Of a DNA stretch of 64,000 nucleotides, positions 1 to 12,146 are shown one piece after another; within the stretch, counting starts at the first letter, position 1; each line of letters opens with the position of its first letter. The notes beneath the pieces were generated by a model. It was not told where the DNA came from. It made no database searches and saw only the letters and a list, made by a program, of their open reading frames with translations. Location: the NCBI GenBank assembly GCA_000507305.1, contig DF239083.1, forward strand, positions 336,618 through 400,617, written 5' to 3'. The stretch is from Breviolum minutum Mf 1.05b.01. Lineage: Eukaryota; Sar; Dinophyceae; Suessiales; Symbiodiniaceae. The position numbers and the translations under genes are program-made.

Positions 1-623
1 TGAAATTACAAAACAAGTCACCCATCTTATGATAATCGAAAAAACCAATAAAAAGGATCATGTTCAGTCCATCACAGTACTGTATGTGAAACATACTGTA
101 TTAAGAAACAGTCAGTCCACAATGCTCAAGCCATGGGCAAACGGAAGGGCTGTAGACAACGGATCATGTGTCAAGTCAGACATTTGGAAAACACTTTAAA
201 TGATACCTCGGGTCCAGCACGAGTCTAAATCAACAAAAGTGCAACGCTTGAACAATCAGTAATGCTTCCTTCACTGCATCAGGACTCAGAATGCAATTTT
301 GCTCCAGCACAGTCTTGACTCTGGCTGCGACTCAATGAAGCCAAATGATGTCAAAAATCAAAAAAACCTGTACATTGCATACACTGCATCCCCATCCATT
401 GCTGACCCGATCGACACACCAAAATGCCAAATGACATATTAGAATGCCATGCACTGCACTGTCACCATTTGATAGCAATTGTCAAAAAACAAACTAGAGT
501 AACAATTCTGCAGTAACCAATGCTACAATAAAACTTGATAACACTTTTCAAAAACGAAAATAACCATTCAGAAGAAGGAACAGCACATTGCCAAAGCTTC
601 GGCACAGCAGTGAATCAATTGAC
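1..623. other. non-coding, nothing recognised
   Basis: No convincing coding frame, RNA gene or repeat array is visible here. The sequence is AT-rich and probably lies downstream of the minus-strand exon that ends at 624. Confidence 0.4.
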
Positions 624-986
624 TCAAGGGGGCAACAAAGATGACAAGGATGTGGTTTCCTTGGCTCCATTCTTAGGCTTCTTCTTCTTGGGCTCTGGGG
701 TTTGCTCATCATCACCATCGGTAGCTCCCAATTCGGCATTCACCTTTTCCAATTGCGCCTTCATTGACTCATACCGATGCTTAGCGTCAAGCACATCAGC
801 ATGTAAGAGCTGTTTGTGGTACATTAGCTCTTCACGACGGTAATCCTCAATATACTGCTCACAGGACTTTGATACAACCATCACGACATTGATCTTCATC
901 TCAACTTTGCGTATGATGGCGGCAGCATGGGTGCAAACCAAACATCCTGCCATGGGCTCAGCCAATGGTTGGTCCCATATCCACAA
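624..986 (-). CDS. exon candidate, coiled coil with basic C-terminus
   Basis: An open minus-strand frame of about 120 codons. The N-terminal part has two Cys in the motif AGCLVCTHAAAI. A Glu/Lys/Gln-rich stretch of coiled-coil character follows (around residues 45-85), then an acidic patch, and then KKKKPK, a plausible nuclear localisation signal close to the stop. The codon composition looks coding and the frame ends in a natural stop, so it is probably the last exon of a minus-strand gene whose earlier exons lie to the right (1.6 kb and beyond). The true 5' boundary is a splice acceptor I cannot fix. The first Met may be fortuitous. Function not recognised. Confidence 0.45.
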   Translation of the reverse strand: MWIWDQPLAEPMAGCLVCTHAAAIIRKVEMKINVVMVVSKSCEQYIEDYRREELMYHKQLLHADVLDAKHRYESMKAQLEKVNAELGATDGDDEQTPEPKKKKPKNGAKETTSLSSLLPP

Positions 987-1215
987 GTCTTTAATTATTA
1001 ATTAATTACCCTTTTGGATTGGGGCTGCACACAAGGATGAACAACAAAACAATTAGGCAAATGGCAAACATGTCACATTCGAGATTCAGAATCTTGATCA
1101 GGTTGATGTAATCCAGCAAAAGGGTGAGACACATACATAATACATGTTTCAGGGATGCATTCGATGGAAACCCACCAGCTGCCCAACCGGCCAACCAATC
1201 AAACAAGTGGAACTA

Positions 1216-1281
1216 GTTAGTCAGTCAGTCCATCAATCAACCAATCAACCAATCAATCAATCACTCAATCAATCACTCAAT
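1216..1281. repeat. imperfect CAAT/CAGT-type tetranucleotide tract
   Basis: The stretch runs through TCAGTCAGTCCATCAATCAA and then repeated CAATCAATCA units. It is an interrupted microsatellite of the same general type as the larger tracts at 12.9 kb and 21.2 kb. Confidence 0.8.
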
Positions 1282-1597
1282 GAATGTCGAGTCATGGTGC
1301 AGCTGGGTTGCACTTAGCGGTGAAGCATTCAGATCAAAGTACTTCATGCTTGCCATTGGCGCCTCACAGCCATGAACGTTCAACAGGAACTGGGATTGCT
1401 TTGCTTTGCACGAGGCCCAGCACAGCATTGCGAGAAGGCTTGGAGTGGGATACATCATCAGTTGGTCAACTTTGGGAAGCTTGCGGCTGATGTTCCTGCC
1501 GGATTGTTGTGAGTCATTCCTGGTTCATTCTTAAATGTAAAAAAAGGAATCATTAAATTTAATTTAAAATACAATGATGATTTCAATTCAATATGAT

Positions 1598-1999
1598 CTA
1601 AACTACCCCGGATCTCCTTTTCACCAAAGAATTCACACTCTGCTTGACCTCCACTACGGCAGGAGTGTAAAACATGAAGGCAGGCTTGGCCCTGTCATTG
1701 CTGTTAGGATGACAGGCTGGATGATCCCGGCCATTGAAATCCAGGTCCATACCATCAAGCACCACGTCGATCTTGCACTGGTGTATCACATCCTTGTCTG
1801 CTTCGACGTCTTGGTACCTCGCCACATGGATCAAAGGTTCGCCATTCTGACTTCCCAAAAGCATTTTGCCTTGCTCAACCTCTTGCTGCATGTTCGGGAA
1901 ACTTGTCTCAAGCACATAGAAGAGCACATGGTCCCACTTCATAGGCTCCTTCACAGGCTTCATCGATGGAGTCTGACCATCTGAAAGTGCAATGCCCAC
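1598..1999 (-). CDS. exon candidate, unrecognised protein
   Basis: An open minus-strand frame of about 130 codons with protein-like composition (segments WDHVLFYVLETSFPNMQQEV and HVARYQDVEADKDVIHQCKI). The upstream DNA reads TTTCAG then ATGGTCAGACTCC on the minus strand, so the frame probably begins at a splice acceptor just before ATGGT, not at a start codon. The same CAG-ATGGT junction recurs through the left half of the window. It is likely the same gene as the exons at 0.6-1.0 kb and 2.1-2.3 kb. No family was recognised. Confidence 0.45.
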   Translation of the reverse strand: MGIALSDGQTPSMKPVKEPMKWDHVLFYVLETSFPNMQQEVEQGKMLLGSQNGEPLIHVARYQDVEADKDVIHQCKIDVVLDGMDLDFNGRDHPACHPNSNDRAKPAFMFYTPAVVEVKQSVNSLVKRRSGVV

Positions 2000-2115
2000 C
2001 CTTGGCCAACGTATTGCAACAATGAGTCGGGATCTCTAGAACTCACATGCCTGAAGCAAAGAACTACATGGAATCTCAGTTCTAGTTACTTAGTTCTAAC
2101 CTCACATTCATTGAC

Positions 2116-2282
2116 TTAAACAGCTGATTCATCACCGAGCGACTTTGAAGCACGGTAACGCAAGGTTTGCCATAGTGCTTCTTCAGGGCTGCCCCAGAAG
2201 TCCGTCATGACCAAACCAGCTGGAAAAGTCAATGCCATGGGCTCAACAACGGCAAAGTAGGACTTCAGGTTGGAGGAAGCCA
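2116..2282 (-). CDS. exon candidate, also present in duplicated partial copies
   Basis: A minus-strand frame of about 53 codons contains SSNLKSYFAVVEPMALTFPA and WGSPEEALWQTLRYRASKS and then a stop. Pieces of the same exon recur at about 3640-3705 and 4053-4085, where the first half (the SSNLK..F segment) is recognisable. The exon was therefore carried along in local segmental duplication. Only this copy looks intact. Function not recognised. Confidence 0.4.
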
Positions 2283-2943
2283 TCACGGAAACCAAATGAT
2301 ACGAAATGATACGAAATGATATCAAATGATACCAAATGAAACCACGAAATACCAAATGAAAATGGAAGCTTGAGAGGAAAACAGGTGGAATAAAAAGCAA
2401 ATGGATAAATCACACTTGTCTGTGATGTCTTGCTCATTTCTGAAAAAAAACGACACTTGCCTGTGATGAAACAATTTGCTCATTTATGAAAAACACATGC
2501 ACCATCGAACATTCTAGTTGAATCTGGGGATCCGAACATCGAAAGTTCTAGTTGAAGCTGGGCGTGTCATCAGCACCTCCATGGTGAAAACATTTTGAAA
2601 AATGCATTTGTCCAGTCTGGAGTTCAGAATAGGGGTTTACCATCAAAAGGAGCTGCCAAGGACCAAACCCTTTTTTGGTCACGTTTTCCTTCAGTTTGGC
2701 AGTATGCCAACTCAGAATCTGGCCACACCATATGAGTAGCCAGTTGTCTTGCCAATCATCAAAAACCATATGTGCTCACCCCCACATATGAAGGGGCTTG
2801 ACATGTGATCAAAAAGCCACTGCTGCATCAACTGCAACTAAAACAACACATGAACCACCTGAGGTCTGCTTAAAAGAAAAGCCCCGGCCATGACATGATG
2901 AGATGACAAACTGATCATCTGAGAGGAACACTGATCATGAGCA
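2280..2943. repeat. segmental direct repeat, copy 1
   Basis: Nearly collinear with 4187-4914. Both copies start at CATCACGGAAACCAAATGAT, run through degenerate AAATGATAC repeats, a long shared block (2520-2930 against 4485-4905) and end at GATCATGAGCAA. Small indels separate them. A reading frame of about 73 codons on the minus strand is common to both copies but has no other support as a gene. Confidence 0.85.
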
Positions 2944-4186
2944 AGATTTTGTGCAAGATTTTTCCGATGTTGGCAGAACCTTTCCGGTGGAGCAAGGTGT
3001 CGATTGGCTTTGCACGAAAAAAAATCAGGCAAGGCAATCAATCGAGGCCTTGATCCACCGGAAAGGTTCTGCAAACATCGGCAGAATCTTGCACAAACTC
3101 AGCTGCATCTTGCAAATGCAAACCGGCCAAGGCACGTTTGTTACCAGTCAGTAAACAAACGTGCCTTGTCCGGTCCCCAACCTGGATAAGTCATGTCCAC
3201 TTCAATGTTGATTACTTGTTAACCTTGATGGTTGAAGGCCGATTATCAAATGATGGTTAACATTCCAGAACTCAGTGCCACAGCGAACACATGGAGGCAA
3301 TGATGAATCATGAGCTCCATGAGGACACTGTGCTATGAGGTTGCACAGGGTGATGTCAGCAACAATGTGATGCAGCTTGCCACAGCATCAAAAATGCATA
3401 TGGCAAACTGCACCACTTTGAGTATTGGACACCAGCCTTCATGGTCTAGGAGCACTGTCACAATGTTGTGGGAAGTTTCCCATGTACCCAGTTGGAGGAA
3501 GCCATCACGGAAACCAAATGATATGAAATCGTTCTGCATGAAGCTTGTCAGAGAGCTCCACCATTATCGGGTAATCAGTTAAGTTGCCAGTCATCAAAAA
3601 CCATACATGCTCACCCCCACATATGCTCAAAACCAGCTGGAAAAGTCAATGCCATGGGCTCAACAACGGCAAAGTAGGACTTCAGGTTGGAGGAAGCCAT
3701 CACGGAAACCAAATGATACGAAATGATATCAAATGATACCAAATGAAACCACGAAGTACCAAATGAAAATGGAAGTACCAGTTGGTGTCAACCATTGGGC
3801 AACTTGACCGTGAAAAAGTTTGAAACTTCAAACCTTCACAGCCAAGTTGATCCACTTTGCAGGCGTTGTGGCGTTGTTGCTCCAAAATCCAAAAAGGCGG
3901 AAGCACATGGCCAAAAGACCTAACAAAGTGTTGCACTGTGTTATGTCAGCTGCCAGCATCTGACACCATCTACAGAAGTTTCGCACGCTGGCAGTTGGAA
4001 TGGTGCGCAGTGTAACACCACCCCATTCCAACTGCCAGCGTCCGATACTCCTGTTGACAAAGTAGAACTTCAGGTTGGAGGAAACAAGGGCACCTCTCCA
4101 CCACCAGATTGGGTAGTCGGGCTCAACCATTGACTACCCGATCATTAGAGCTCCACCACCATCGGGTCGTCAGTTAAGTTGCCAGT

Positions 4187-4914
4187 CATCACGGAAACCA
4201 AATGATACGGAATGAAATCAAATGATACCAAATGATATCAAATGATTGAAACCACTAAGTACCAAATGAAAATGGAAGCTTGAGAGGAAAACAGGTGCAA
4301 ATGGATAAATCACACTTGTCTGTGATGTCTTGCTCATTTCTGAAAAAATACAAAAACGAACGGCTGGACATCAAAATTGAAGGGAGGTTCCATAGGAAAG
4401 AACAAATGGACAAATCACACTTGTCTGTGATGAAACAACTTGCTCATTTATGAAAAACACATGCACCATCGAACGTTCTAGTTGAATCAAAGCTGGGGAT
4501 CCGAACATCGAAAGTTCTAGTTGAAGCTGGGCGTGTCATCAGCACCTCCATGGTGAAAACATTTTGAAAAATGCATTTGTCCAGTCTGGAGTTCAGAATA
4601 GGGGTTTACCATCAAAAGGAGCTGCCAAGGGCCAAACCCTTTTTTGGTCACGTTTTCCTTCAGTTTGGCAGTATGCCAACTCAGAATCTGGCCACACCAT
4701 ATGAGTAGCCAGTTGTCTTGCCAATCATCAAAAACCATATGCACTCACCCCCACATATGAAGGGGCTTGACATGTGATCAAAAAGCCACTGCTGCATCAA
4801 CTGCAACTAAAACAACACATGAACCACCTGAGGTCTGCTTAAAAGAAAAGCCCCGGCCATGACATGATGAGATGACAAACTGATCATCTGAGAGGAACAC
4901 TGATCATGAGCAAC
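4187..4914. repeat. segmental direct repeat, copy 2
   Basis: Second copy of the 2280-2943 unit in the same orientation. The 1.2 kb between the copies (2944-4186) contains further shorter fragments of the same material at 3480-3530 and 3655-3780, so the area has been duplicated more than once. Confidence 0.85.
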
Positions 4915-6770
4915 ACCTGAGACTTGAGTTGAACTGTGATTCACTATATGATCAATTGCCACTTTCAGAATCATGCCGAGCTTTCAGAACGGATCCCACA
5001 GTCTGCATGATATCCAGCGTCTTGGTCATGCTGTCTGTGATTGCTCCAATCAGTTCCTCCTAAGATGGACACAAATTACTATGTTACAACGTGATGGTAC
5101 CCTTTGAAGAAGAATGACTTGCACTTGCACAGCACTTTATATATGTGATTAACAACACTTACTCAAAACACTAAAGGTTGGTTTTGCAAAATCAAACCCA
5201 AGCATCCAAGGTTACCATCATCATCTCAGTCTCCTTCTGTGCCGCATGAGCAGCCTTTGCACGTTCCCAGCTGATCTCACAAAGGTGCCGATACGTACGC
5301 CGAGGTATGTAATCTGGGTGTTGTCCTGAGATTCTGGGTCATTGGTGCAACTGCCTTTTCAAATGAGTTACAAACAAAATTTGGTACATGGCGAAAAGAC
5401 ATCCTTAAGTATGGTGGGCCCCTATCGGGTTTGCAGTGGTGGCACCTTGTAAAACCTTCCTGATGGTATCATTTTAAGGTGGGCCCCTATCGGTTTTGCA
5501 GCAATGGCAACCCCACGACCCTCACTGGAAAAAAAGTTGCATGGGCATCTGAATCAACATATTTCTGTTGCCTAGAAACCGGCTTCGATCAACTTCCTCT
5601 CGGAATCTTGCAGTGGGGTTGCATCAATGCGTTGATCGGGATGTCGAGGCAATCCTTAAGTGTGAAAGGAGGATCAGGGAAAACTAAGCCCATGTAGCTG
5701 ATGAACATAAATCAATCCTAAAGCACAATCACTGCATGCCCCAACAAATTAGACAAAACACTCTCCAAAGGATTCAGTATGTTCTCTTCCGTGTGCTCCT
5801 TGAGCCTGGCCTGGCCTCCAACTGGTCCAGCAAAAGATGCGGGCGGAAATCAGCCAGTGCATTGCAAAGAGCTGCTGCACGTCCTGGTTGGCCATTTTTT
5901 AAAGGTATGCATTGAAATTTGGGACATCAAATTCACCAGTCATCACCACAAACAAATGCAATTGAGGAGATATAAGAAAATGCCGACCTAAATCTCTAAT
6001 CATGGAACTTGAGAGATCAGAACCATGTGATGGAGCTGCTCTTGTTCCAGTGGCTGAACTCGCAGCACCATATGGATGGGAACGATCTCGACCAAATGAT
6101 CTCACCTACAGCAGCAATTCATTTAACAGGAATTTGTAATACTTGTTCAATTTGTCAACTTGACTCGACTATATTAAAACACTGCATTTTGTAAACAAGG
6201 CACATTGGCTGAAGGCACTGGATGGTCACAATAACGATGATGATGAAGATGATGTGCCTCATTCAAGAAGGTTTGTTTAGACCATCATAAACAGCCTGGT
6301 ACACACCAATTAAAAAAGTACAACGATGTCCCAAATCACATTTTAAAAATTTAAGGGAAACAAGAGTTTTTCCGCCAAAAAAGATTGCTGATGTTACAGT
6401 TCAGGCACTCCTGACATATGATCACCCTTTCGTCTCCCACTGCTTCAGTCAACAACCATATGAAATATGAATGATGAGTGGGTGCCGGAGCCAAGCAGCT
6501 GGTTGACATATAATATGGCCATGTGGTGTTGCTATCAAAAGCCCTAATTCCATCTTGGACACACAACAAAAAACTGCACGTACATGAGTCATGAAATTTC
6601 CACGGGATTTGTTGGGAGTATCAAGCACCATGTAACGCAAAAAGCCATTCCTACCGTTTTTCCTGCACCACACTTCTGGGATTCCTCCCGCTACTTAATT
6701 GCATTCCAGGCTGGAAAAGCCAGCGTATGAATTTTTGCATTTAAAATTAATTACCATCTGAAAATTGAAC
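4915..6770. other. mostly non-coding, possible small exons
   Basis: No ORF here is convincing. A short repeat, GGTGGGCCCCTATCGG.TTTGCAG, occurs at about 5412 and 5478. A minus-strand stretch at 5960-6105 has weak coding character but no recognisable motif. Confidence 0.3.
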
Positions 6771-6930
6771 CTACTCACTGCCACTGTCTGAGTCTTCACA
6801 CGCTTTCCAGATTTCAGGTTCCGTCAGATGCAATCCATACTTTTGTGCAATGGCCTTCACGGATCTGCCACTCTTGCTAGACAAGATGATCGCCAGCTGG
6901 TAAGCCAATCGTTTGGCGCTGCCCCAGTCC
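6771..6930 (-). CDS. exon candidate with helical KAIAQKYGL segment
   Basis: The minus-strand frame reads about 50 codons through DWGSAKRLAYQLAIILSSKS and GRSVKAIAQKYGLHLTEPEI and ends in the acidic tail EDSDSGSE before a stop. The alternating hydrophobic and basic pattern suggests helices, perhaps a small DNA-binding helix bundle, but I cannot assign a family. It is bounded upstream by the foldback at 6936-7001, which should lie in an intron. The downstream side again shows TTTTCAG-ATGGTAAT on the minus strand. Confidence 0.35.
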
Positions 6931-6935
6931 TTACA

Positions 6936-7001
6936 GAATTTCCCACACACCAGCATCTGTATCAACAAACAACTGATACACATGCTGGTGTGTGGGAATT
7001 C
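6936..7001. repeat. foldback hairpin with CACCAGCAT arms
   Basis: The left arm (6936-6964) and right arm (6974-7001) are inverted copies. They differ by one extra T and one mismatch and leave a 9-base spacer. The core CACACACCAGCAT.TGTATCA is shared with the foldback at 14754-14836, so this is a dispersed foldback family. Confidence 0.85.
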
Positions 7002-9227
7002 TTAGGACATGTAGCACCGTATGTGTGACATAATGACCAATCAGTCTTGAAAGGGCTATTTTAGACAAAGGGCAGACTTGGACAAGTAGTTGATGTGCCG
7101 CTCCAGCTTTTGAATGGACGCCATTTGCTTCATCTGAGTTTGGCATGATCGAGGCCCCACCATCTGAGTTTGGCGAATCATTTTGACAAAAAGTTTGGGT
7201 TCAGCCTGAGCCAACACATTTGTGGCATGGCAGGTTCCAACCAATTGAATCACTGAAAATCGCTCTCTGCACCCATCATCCATCACATCACATCACACTC
7301 TCTGCTTTGATGTTCATCGACTTATCCGTATGAATTTATTTATCGCTGTAAGAATTTATCGCTCATATATATATATATATTTATATCCCTTGTATGCCTT
7401 CCCTGGTGAACCCTGCACCTGCGACTGCATGGCTGCATTTCCACTCCGTGACTCCTCGTCAGAAAACGCATTCGACAATTTTAGCTGCAGGTACAGTCTT
7501 CATGTTTGTATGGCATGATCAGGTATGTGCTCTGTAGACTCCTGGGGAAAATGTAAAGATGTCCACCCAAAGCTTCCATGTACTTCCATGTACTCTATCC
7601 CTGACATTGACTGACACTTTGAACAATGGCCAGCCTTCTCTTCGTTATCCTTTGCAGTATCAATCAAAGCTGGACCTCAGCATGTTTCAGATGCACCATC
7701 TAGTCACCATGTTGAATACTTTCACACAGCATGACATGTTGGTTGCCATGTCTTTGAACCTTGTTGAATTGGGCGGAATCACCATCTGACTGAAATTTGC
7801 TAAATATACTTGATATAAATACAATCATGTTCCCTCTTGAGTTCCAAATGTTGCATGTGCATGGCAGCCTTTCAGGACTGGGCGAAAGATCACCATCTGA
7901 GCCAACATCACCTCAGCACAATGTGACAATCACCATGCTGCAAAGCAGGCTCGGTTAGCACTACCTTACAGCACATTACTACCTTTGTAGTTGATCTACT
8001 TCTGCACTTTGAAGCTGTCATTGCAGTACATTGTAGGTTTTGATTTTGTATTTTGTATTCTCAGTATAAAGCTTGGTCACAGGAGGCTGTACAGGTGAAG
8101 AAGCTGGCCACTTTTTTTTGCCATGCAGCAGGCCGCCCACGCAATCACAAGTGAGAATTGGAACTTGTTTTGAAATGGCACAAAACCGAATACCACCTCT
8201 TGAATTTTGACTACTCTGATGAAAAAATTCCAGGCTCAATGACTTATATTGAGTTGTGCCATATTGGTGGTTGTGCCATCTATCAAAATGGTGAGCAAGT
8301 GCCGTCTGTACCATTCCGGAGGATGTTTGAGTTGTGCCAAGGTCTCACCCAAAGACACAAAAGGGATTGGCACTAATACTTGAGGGATGTTTTTTTTCAT
8401 GGCTCACTTGTGACACACTGGAATAGTGCTAACTTAGCCAGAAGGACTGAATGATGACCTTGGAAACATCTCACCAAACCATGTGAAACCATCTCACCAG
8501 TGAGACGATGACCAGGAACTATGCCGCCGAGCACGACCTTAGCCAGTCATTCATGAACGGCAAAGCAAACTTCAATAGGTTCAAGAAAACTGAACTTTAC
8601 AATCACATGGAGCCAAAGGTGAAACAACAAAGACATACTATCAAAGAAACTAATTGCACCAACGAGCCATCCATTGTATTGTCCTTCTGATGCATCATGA
8701 TATAGCATTCGGCACCTGAGTTTTGGAGAACATTCAATTAAAATGCCATCAAATATCATGATTAAACATATCCATTGATGATGCTAGCAAGAAACAAGAT
8801 GCGATCTCGGATATGCACTGGCAACTGTCCAAACTGATATCCAACTCCATAGCTGATGCCATAGTCTTGAAGGATTTCAGTCCTGGGTTCCAGGCATCAA
8901 GGGTTCCTACATCTTTTACAAATCAGTTATACTAAAGCAGTTGTAGCAGGTCCAAGACAGCTGAAAAACCAACTGAAGGTAGGAATTCCTTTTCTGATTT
9001 TTTCCGATTTTTCAAGTTGATCATTGGATCTGGAAGGGATGAGGTCCTTCGGCTACGAGTTGCCCCAACTATTTCACAGATTCTGGGTTGTGCTTCGGAC
9101 TGGCGGTCTGAAGCGTGACCCGACCAAAAAGCCACTTTTGCCAGAGCTTTGGAATTAAATCAAAGGTGCTCTGTGCAGCTAAGTGTCACCATACCATCTG
9201 AAATTCCTTGGACCCGTGCACTGGCTG
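7002..9227. other. mostly non-coding
   Basis: There are weak minus-strand frames (7056-7286) and a TA-dinucleotide tract near 7367. ACCATCTGA motifs occur at about 7155, 7770 and 7893. A lone ATGCTGCAAAGCA mini-hairpin lies at 7935-7947, one of the very few in the left half. No supportable gene. Confidence 0.3.
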
Positions 9228-9247
9228 GTGGTGGCCTGGCAGGAGGA

Positions 9248-9340
9248 GCTGGCGCTGGTGCTGAATCTGTCCGCTGGCGCTGATGCTGGTGCTGGTGCTG
9301 ATGCTGGTGCTGGTGCTGGCACTGATGCTGGTGGTGGGGC
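9248..9340. repeat. GCTGGT/GCTGAT triplet-rich tandem repeat
   Basis: Imperfect hexamers of the GCTGGTGCTGAT type. Translated they give Ala/Gly-rich, Ala-Pro or His-Gln repeats depending on frame. Several overlapping frames stay open only because of the repeat, so I do not call a gene. Confidence 0.75.
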
Positions 9341-10379
9341 TGCAGCTGCTTCTGAGGTTTTCCATGGAGCTGTTGCAATAGCTGTGGCTGTTACAGATGA
9401 TGATGCTGCCCCATGACCATATGAAGTGCTCGAGGATGAAGGGTGTTGGTGTCGAGCCTGAAAATGAATCATAAATAATAATGACAACAACAAATGAAGA
9501 CAAAGAAATGCTTGAGGTTCAGCAAGGTTGCATGGATATTACAAGATTTATCCAATTCTCAGCCAAGAGGCTTTCTTGTTCTCAGCAGGCTCTTTGATTG
9601 TCAAATGCTTCTCCACATGCCTTATGAATCTTATTTTCTTGGGGAAGTGCATATGAGGAAGTTCTGTGAATCATGCATATACACTGTGAAAAGGCACAAT
9701 AAAAACAGCCAAGGCACAGGGTGATATGCAGTTCCCTGGTCAAATGAATATATGAACCAACCACATAGTCCAGGAAGTCTTGGAATCCGCACCATTTTGC
9801 ATGCCCCAAAGGTAACACCGCGACTTGAAACTGTGGCCTCAATCAAATTCGATTCGATTCAATTCAAATCTCTGATGAATATAAGCCCATGAATCACAAA
9901 AACGGATACATGTCATACAGTGCAGCTTGGATACACATGATACAAGTTAAGATTGTCATCTTCCAGCCATTGCACGCCCAGCTCGAAATCACGTTTCCAG
10001 TTCGCTGACTGGCCCTGAAATCACGATGACAGCAACCCCGGCTGCCTCTGCCACAGCTCAATGAAGTTTGTGCCACATCATCAAAACAAGAGACAAAAAA
10101 ACAAAAGGGCATACATGGTCAACCAGCCATATGAATCATCCTCTCATTGCAGGCAAAACACATACAAAGCTCCCCATATGAGACATGCCATTGATGGAGT
10201 CCTGTGCCACCCAGCATTGCATGTGATCCTGAGTTGTGATTTGGTTTGGATCTTTGGAAAAATGAAAAAGTTCAAAGTTCAAATGCGACCAACATCACAT
10301 GATCTGATATGCTGCCAAAAGTCTTCAGAAGCGGGCATGGACTGGAGAGTATCGAAGAGAAGCTCTCTATGAATCTCTC
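9341..10379. other. possible short minus-strand exons only
   Basis: A coding-looking minus-strand stretch at about 9955-10060 reads SANWKRDFELGVQWLEDDNL, with an alternative frame also open. The segment at 9745-9840 is weaker. Exon limits cannot be set. Confidence 0.25.
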
Positions 10380-10480
10380 GTGACCCAGCACCGTCTTCAT
10401 CACATTTGGGTAGAAGCCACTCTCACGCATCTTATCGTGGCTGCAATTTGGCCTGCATGCTGCATGTGTATGTTCCATGA
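10330..10480 (-). CDS. exon candidate, unrecognised
   Basis: The minus-strand frame contains PNCSHDKMRESGFYPNVMKT followed by VLGHERFIESFSSIL, about 45 codons of ordinary globular composition. It lies directly downstream of the exon candidate at 10530-10655 in the same direction, with roughly 50 bases between them. The two are probably successive exons of one gene. Confidence 0.35.
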
Positions 10481-10529
10481 TCATGACCAAAGATGGCTAA
10501 CTCTGACCTTAGATGCTAACAAGGCACTC

Positions 10530-10655
10530 ACGTGGCAAAAGCTGCTGCAGCCGATGCTCCCAAACCTTTGTCAATATGAGATGATCAATGTCGAGGACCT
10601 TCTCAATATGACGAAAGCCATTGACCACTTGCTGTCGAAAGACCTCGTCCTGCAG
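10530..10655 (-). CDS. exon candidate, unrecognised
   Basis: A minus-strand frame of about 42 codons reading LQDEVFRQQVVNGFRHIEKV and DIDHLILTKVWEHRLQQLLP, strongly amphipathic helical. The flanking frame turns T-rich and hydrophobic upstream (10660-10720), as expected for intron. Function unknown. Confidence 0.4.
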
Positions 10656-10779
10656 AAGAGGACAATAATATTGAATTGATATTGCTATGACAAAGGAACA
10701 AAACAAGAAAGGCATCAAAGAAGTAGTTTGTTGAATCGGCCACATCACCACACCTCCTTGGGGTGTTTTGGCCATGTAG

Positions 10780-12146
10780 CATAGCCCGTAATCAACACCT
10801 TCTTAGGCCAAAAGACAGTTTTGAAGCCACCATCTGATTCAGGGCATCGAACTGGAACTGTCTTTTCCTGAGTATGAAGCTCATCCACTGTGTCTTTTCA
10901 ATTCAATTTGTGAAGGAAAAAAGAACGTCAAAATCACATGAACATCTGAGTAACACCTGAGCAACTCCAACAAAGTAGGACAAGAAACCATGTGAGTGGG
11001 ACTTTGATCTGTCTGCCCTGCAGACAAGCTTGAATCATTCTTCACATTGTTTGTTGTTAAAAAGTGAAAACAGTGAAGTCTTAATGCCAAATGTGACATT
11101 CATATGCAAATTTCACGTGTTCGTGACAAATTCTTACAAGGTACTCGTCCCAGTTGTTGTTTGCCGCCCGGACGATGTATGCTTCCGGCTTCTTGATCAC
11201 CTCCGATCTGCTTTTGCCCTCCAGCTCTTTCCTCAGGTAGTCAATAAAACAACAGCTTCATAACAGCCCATGTTGAATGCCTTGTTACATTGTTACTGTC
11301 ACAATTCAGGGCAAGAGTCAAAATGTTTCGACACTCCTCAGGATGATTCTTCCACAGAAAATAAAGGGCCTCAGCACAAGAGCAATTCGATTCAATAGCA
11401 GGTGACTGAAGGAATGGGTAACACAAAGGCATCACGGAACGTCAAATGATGCAAAACAACGACAATTGTGTATTGACAAGTTGCCTGTTGGCCCTTCCTT
11501 AGTTCGATTCAATTCAAGTTAGCACAAAAAAACACGCAGGTCATTTGAGACACAACATGAATCCACATCCTTGCTACTAAAGATCCTGCCACAACCAGCG
11601 ACAACACCAGCGTAGCCACACCACTGTTCACAGGCAGAACTCAGGTTCATTCATTAAAATGAAATCGTGAAGTGTCTGACATGACATAACATATGAAGCA
11701 CATATCTTTGGAGTGAATATCTTTGGGTTGACATGAGTCATGCACTATTTTGGAGTGAATATCTTTGGAGTGAAGTCGTGCACTATTTTGACATATGAAA
11801 TGAAATCGGCATTTTCCAAGTTCTCCATAATGAGCCAAACCTGCAAATGCAAAATGCAAACTTGAAGAACCAAATGTGACACCAAATGCATCCAAATGCA
11901 CATGTCCAGAATGCTTTGATCAATCAACATGAGAAGATGAATCAAAGAATCACCTTGATTCTGGGGTTCCGAACATGAAATCATATGAAATCACTCGAGC
12001 TTCCAAACGTGTGTCATCCGCACCTCCGTGACAGCTGTATGTGATGAAAAATGTAACATGCTCAGACTCAGCATAAGTGTCTTCACATGTTTCAAGAACC
12101 AAATGATGAGAAGATCAGAAAATCACCTTGAAACGAAAGTTCTAGT
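10780..12146. other. non-coding with short dispersed repeats
   Basis: There is no convincing gene. A segment at 11964-12030 (GATTCTGGGGTTCCGAACAT...) is a partial extra copy of the start of the 12147-12681 repeat. Confidence 0.4.

Noticed and set aside
9160-9503. Ala/Pro, His/Gln and Ser/Thr repeat frames
   Set aside because: All arise from the GCTGGT/GCTGAT hexamer repeat.
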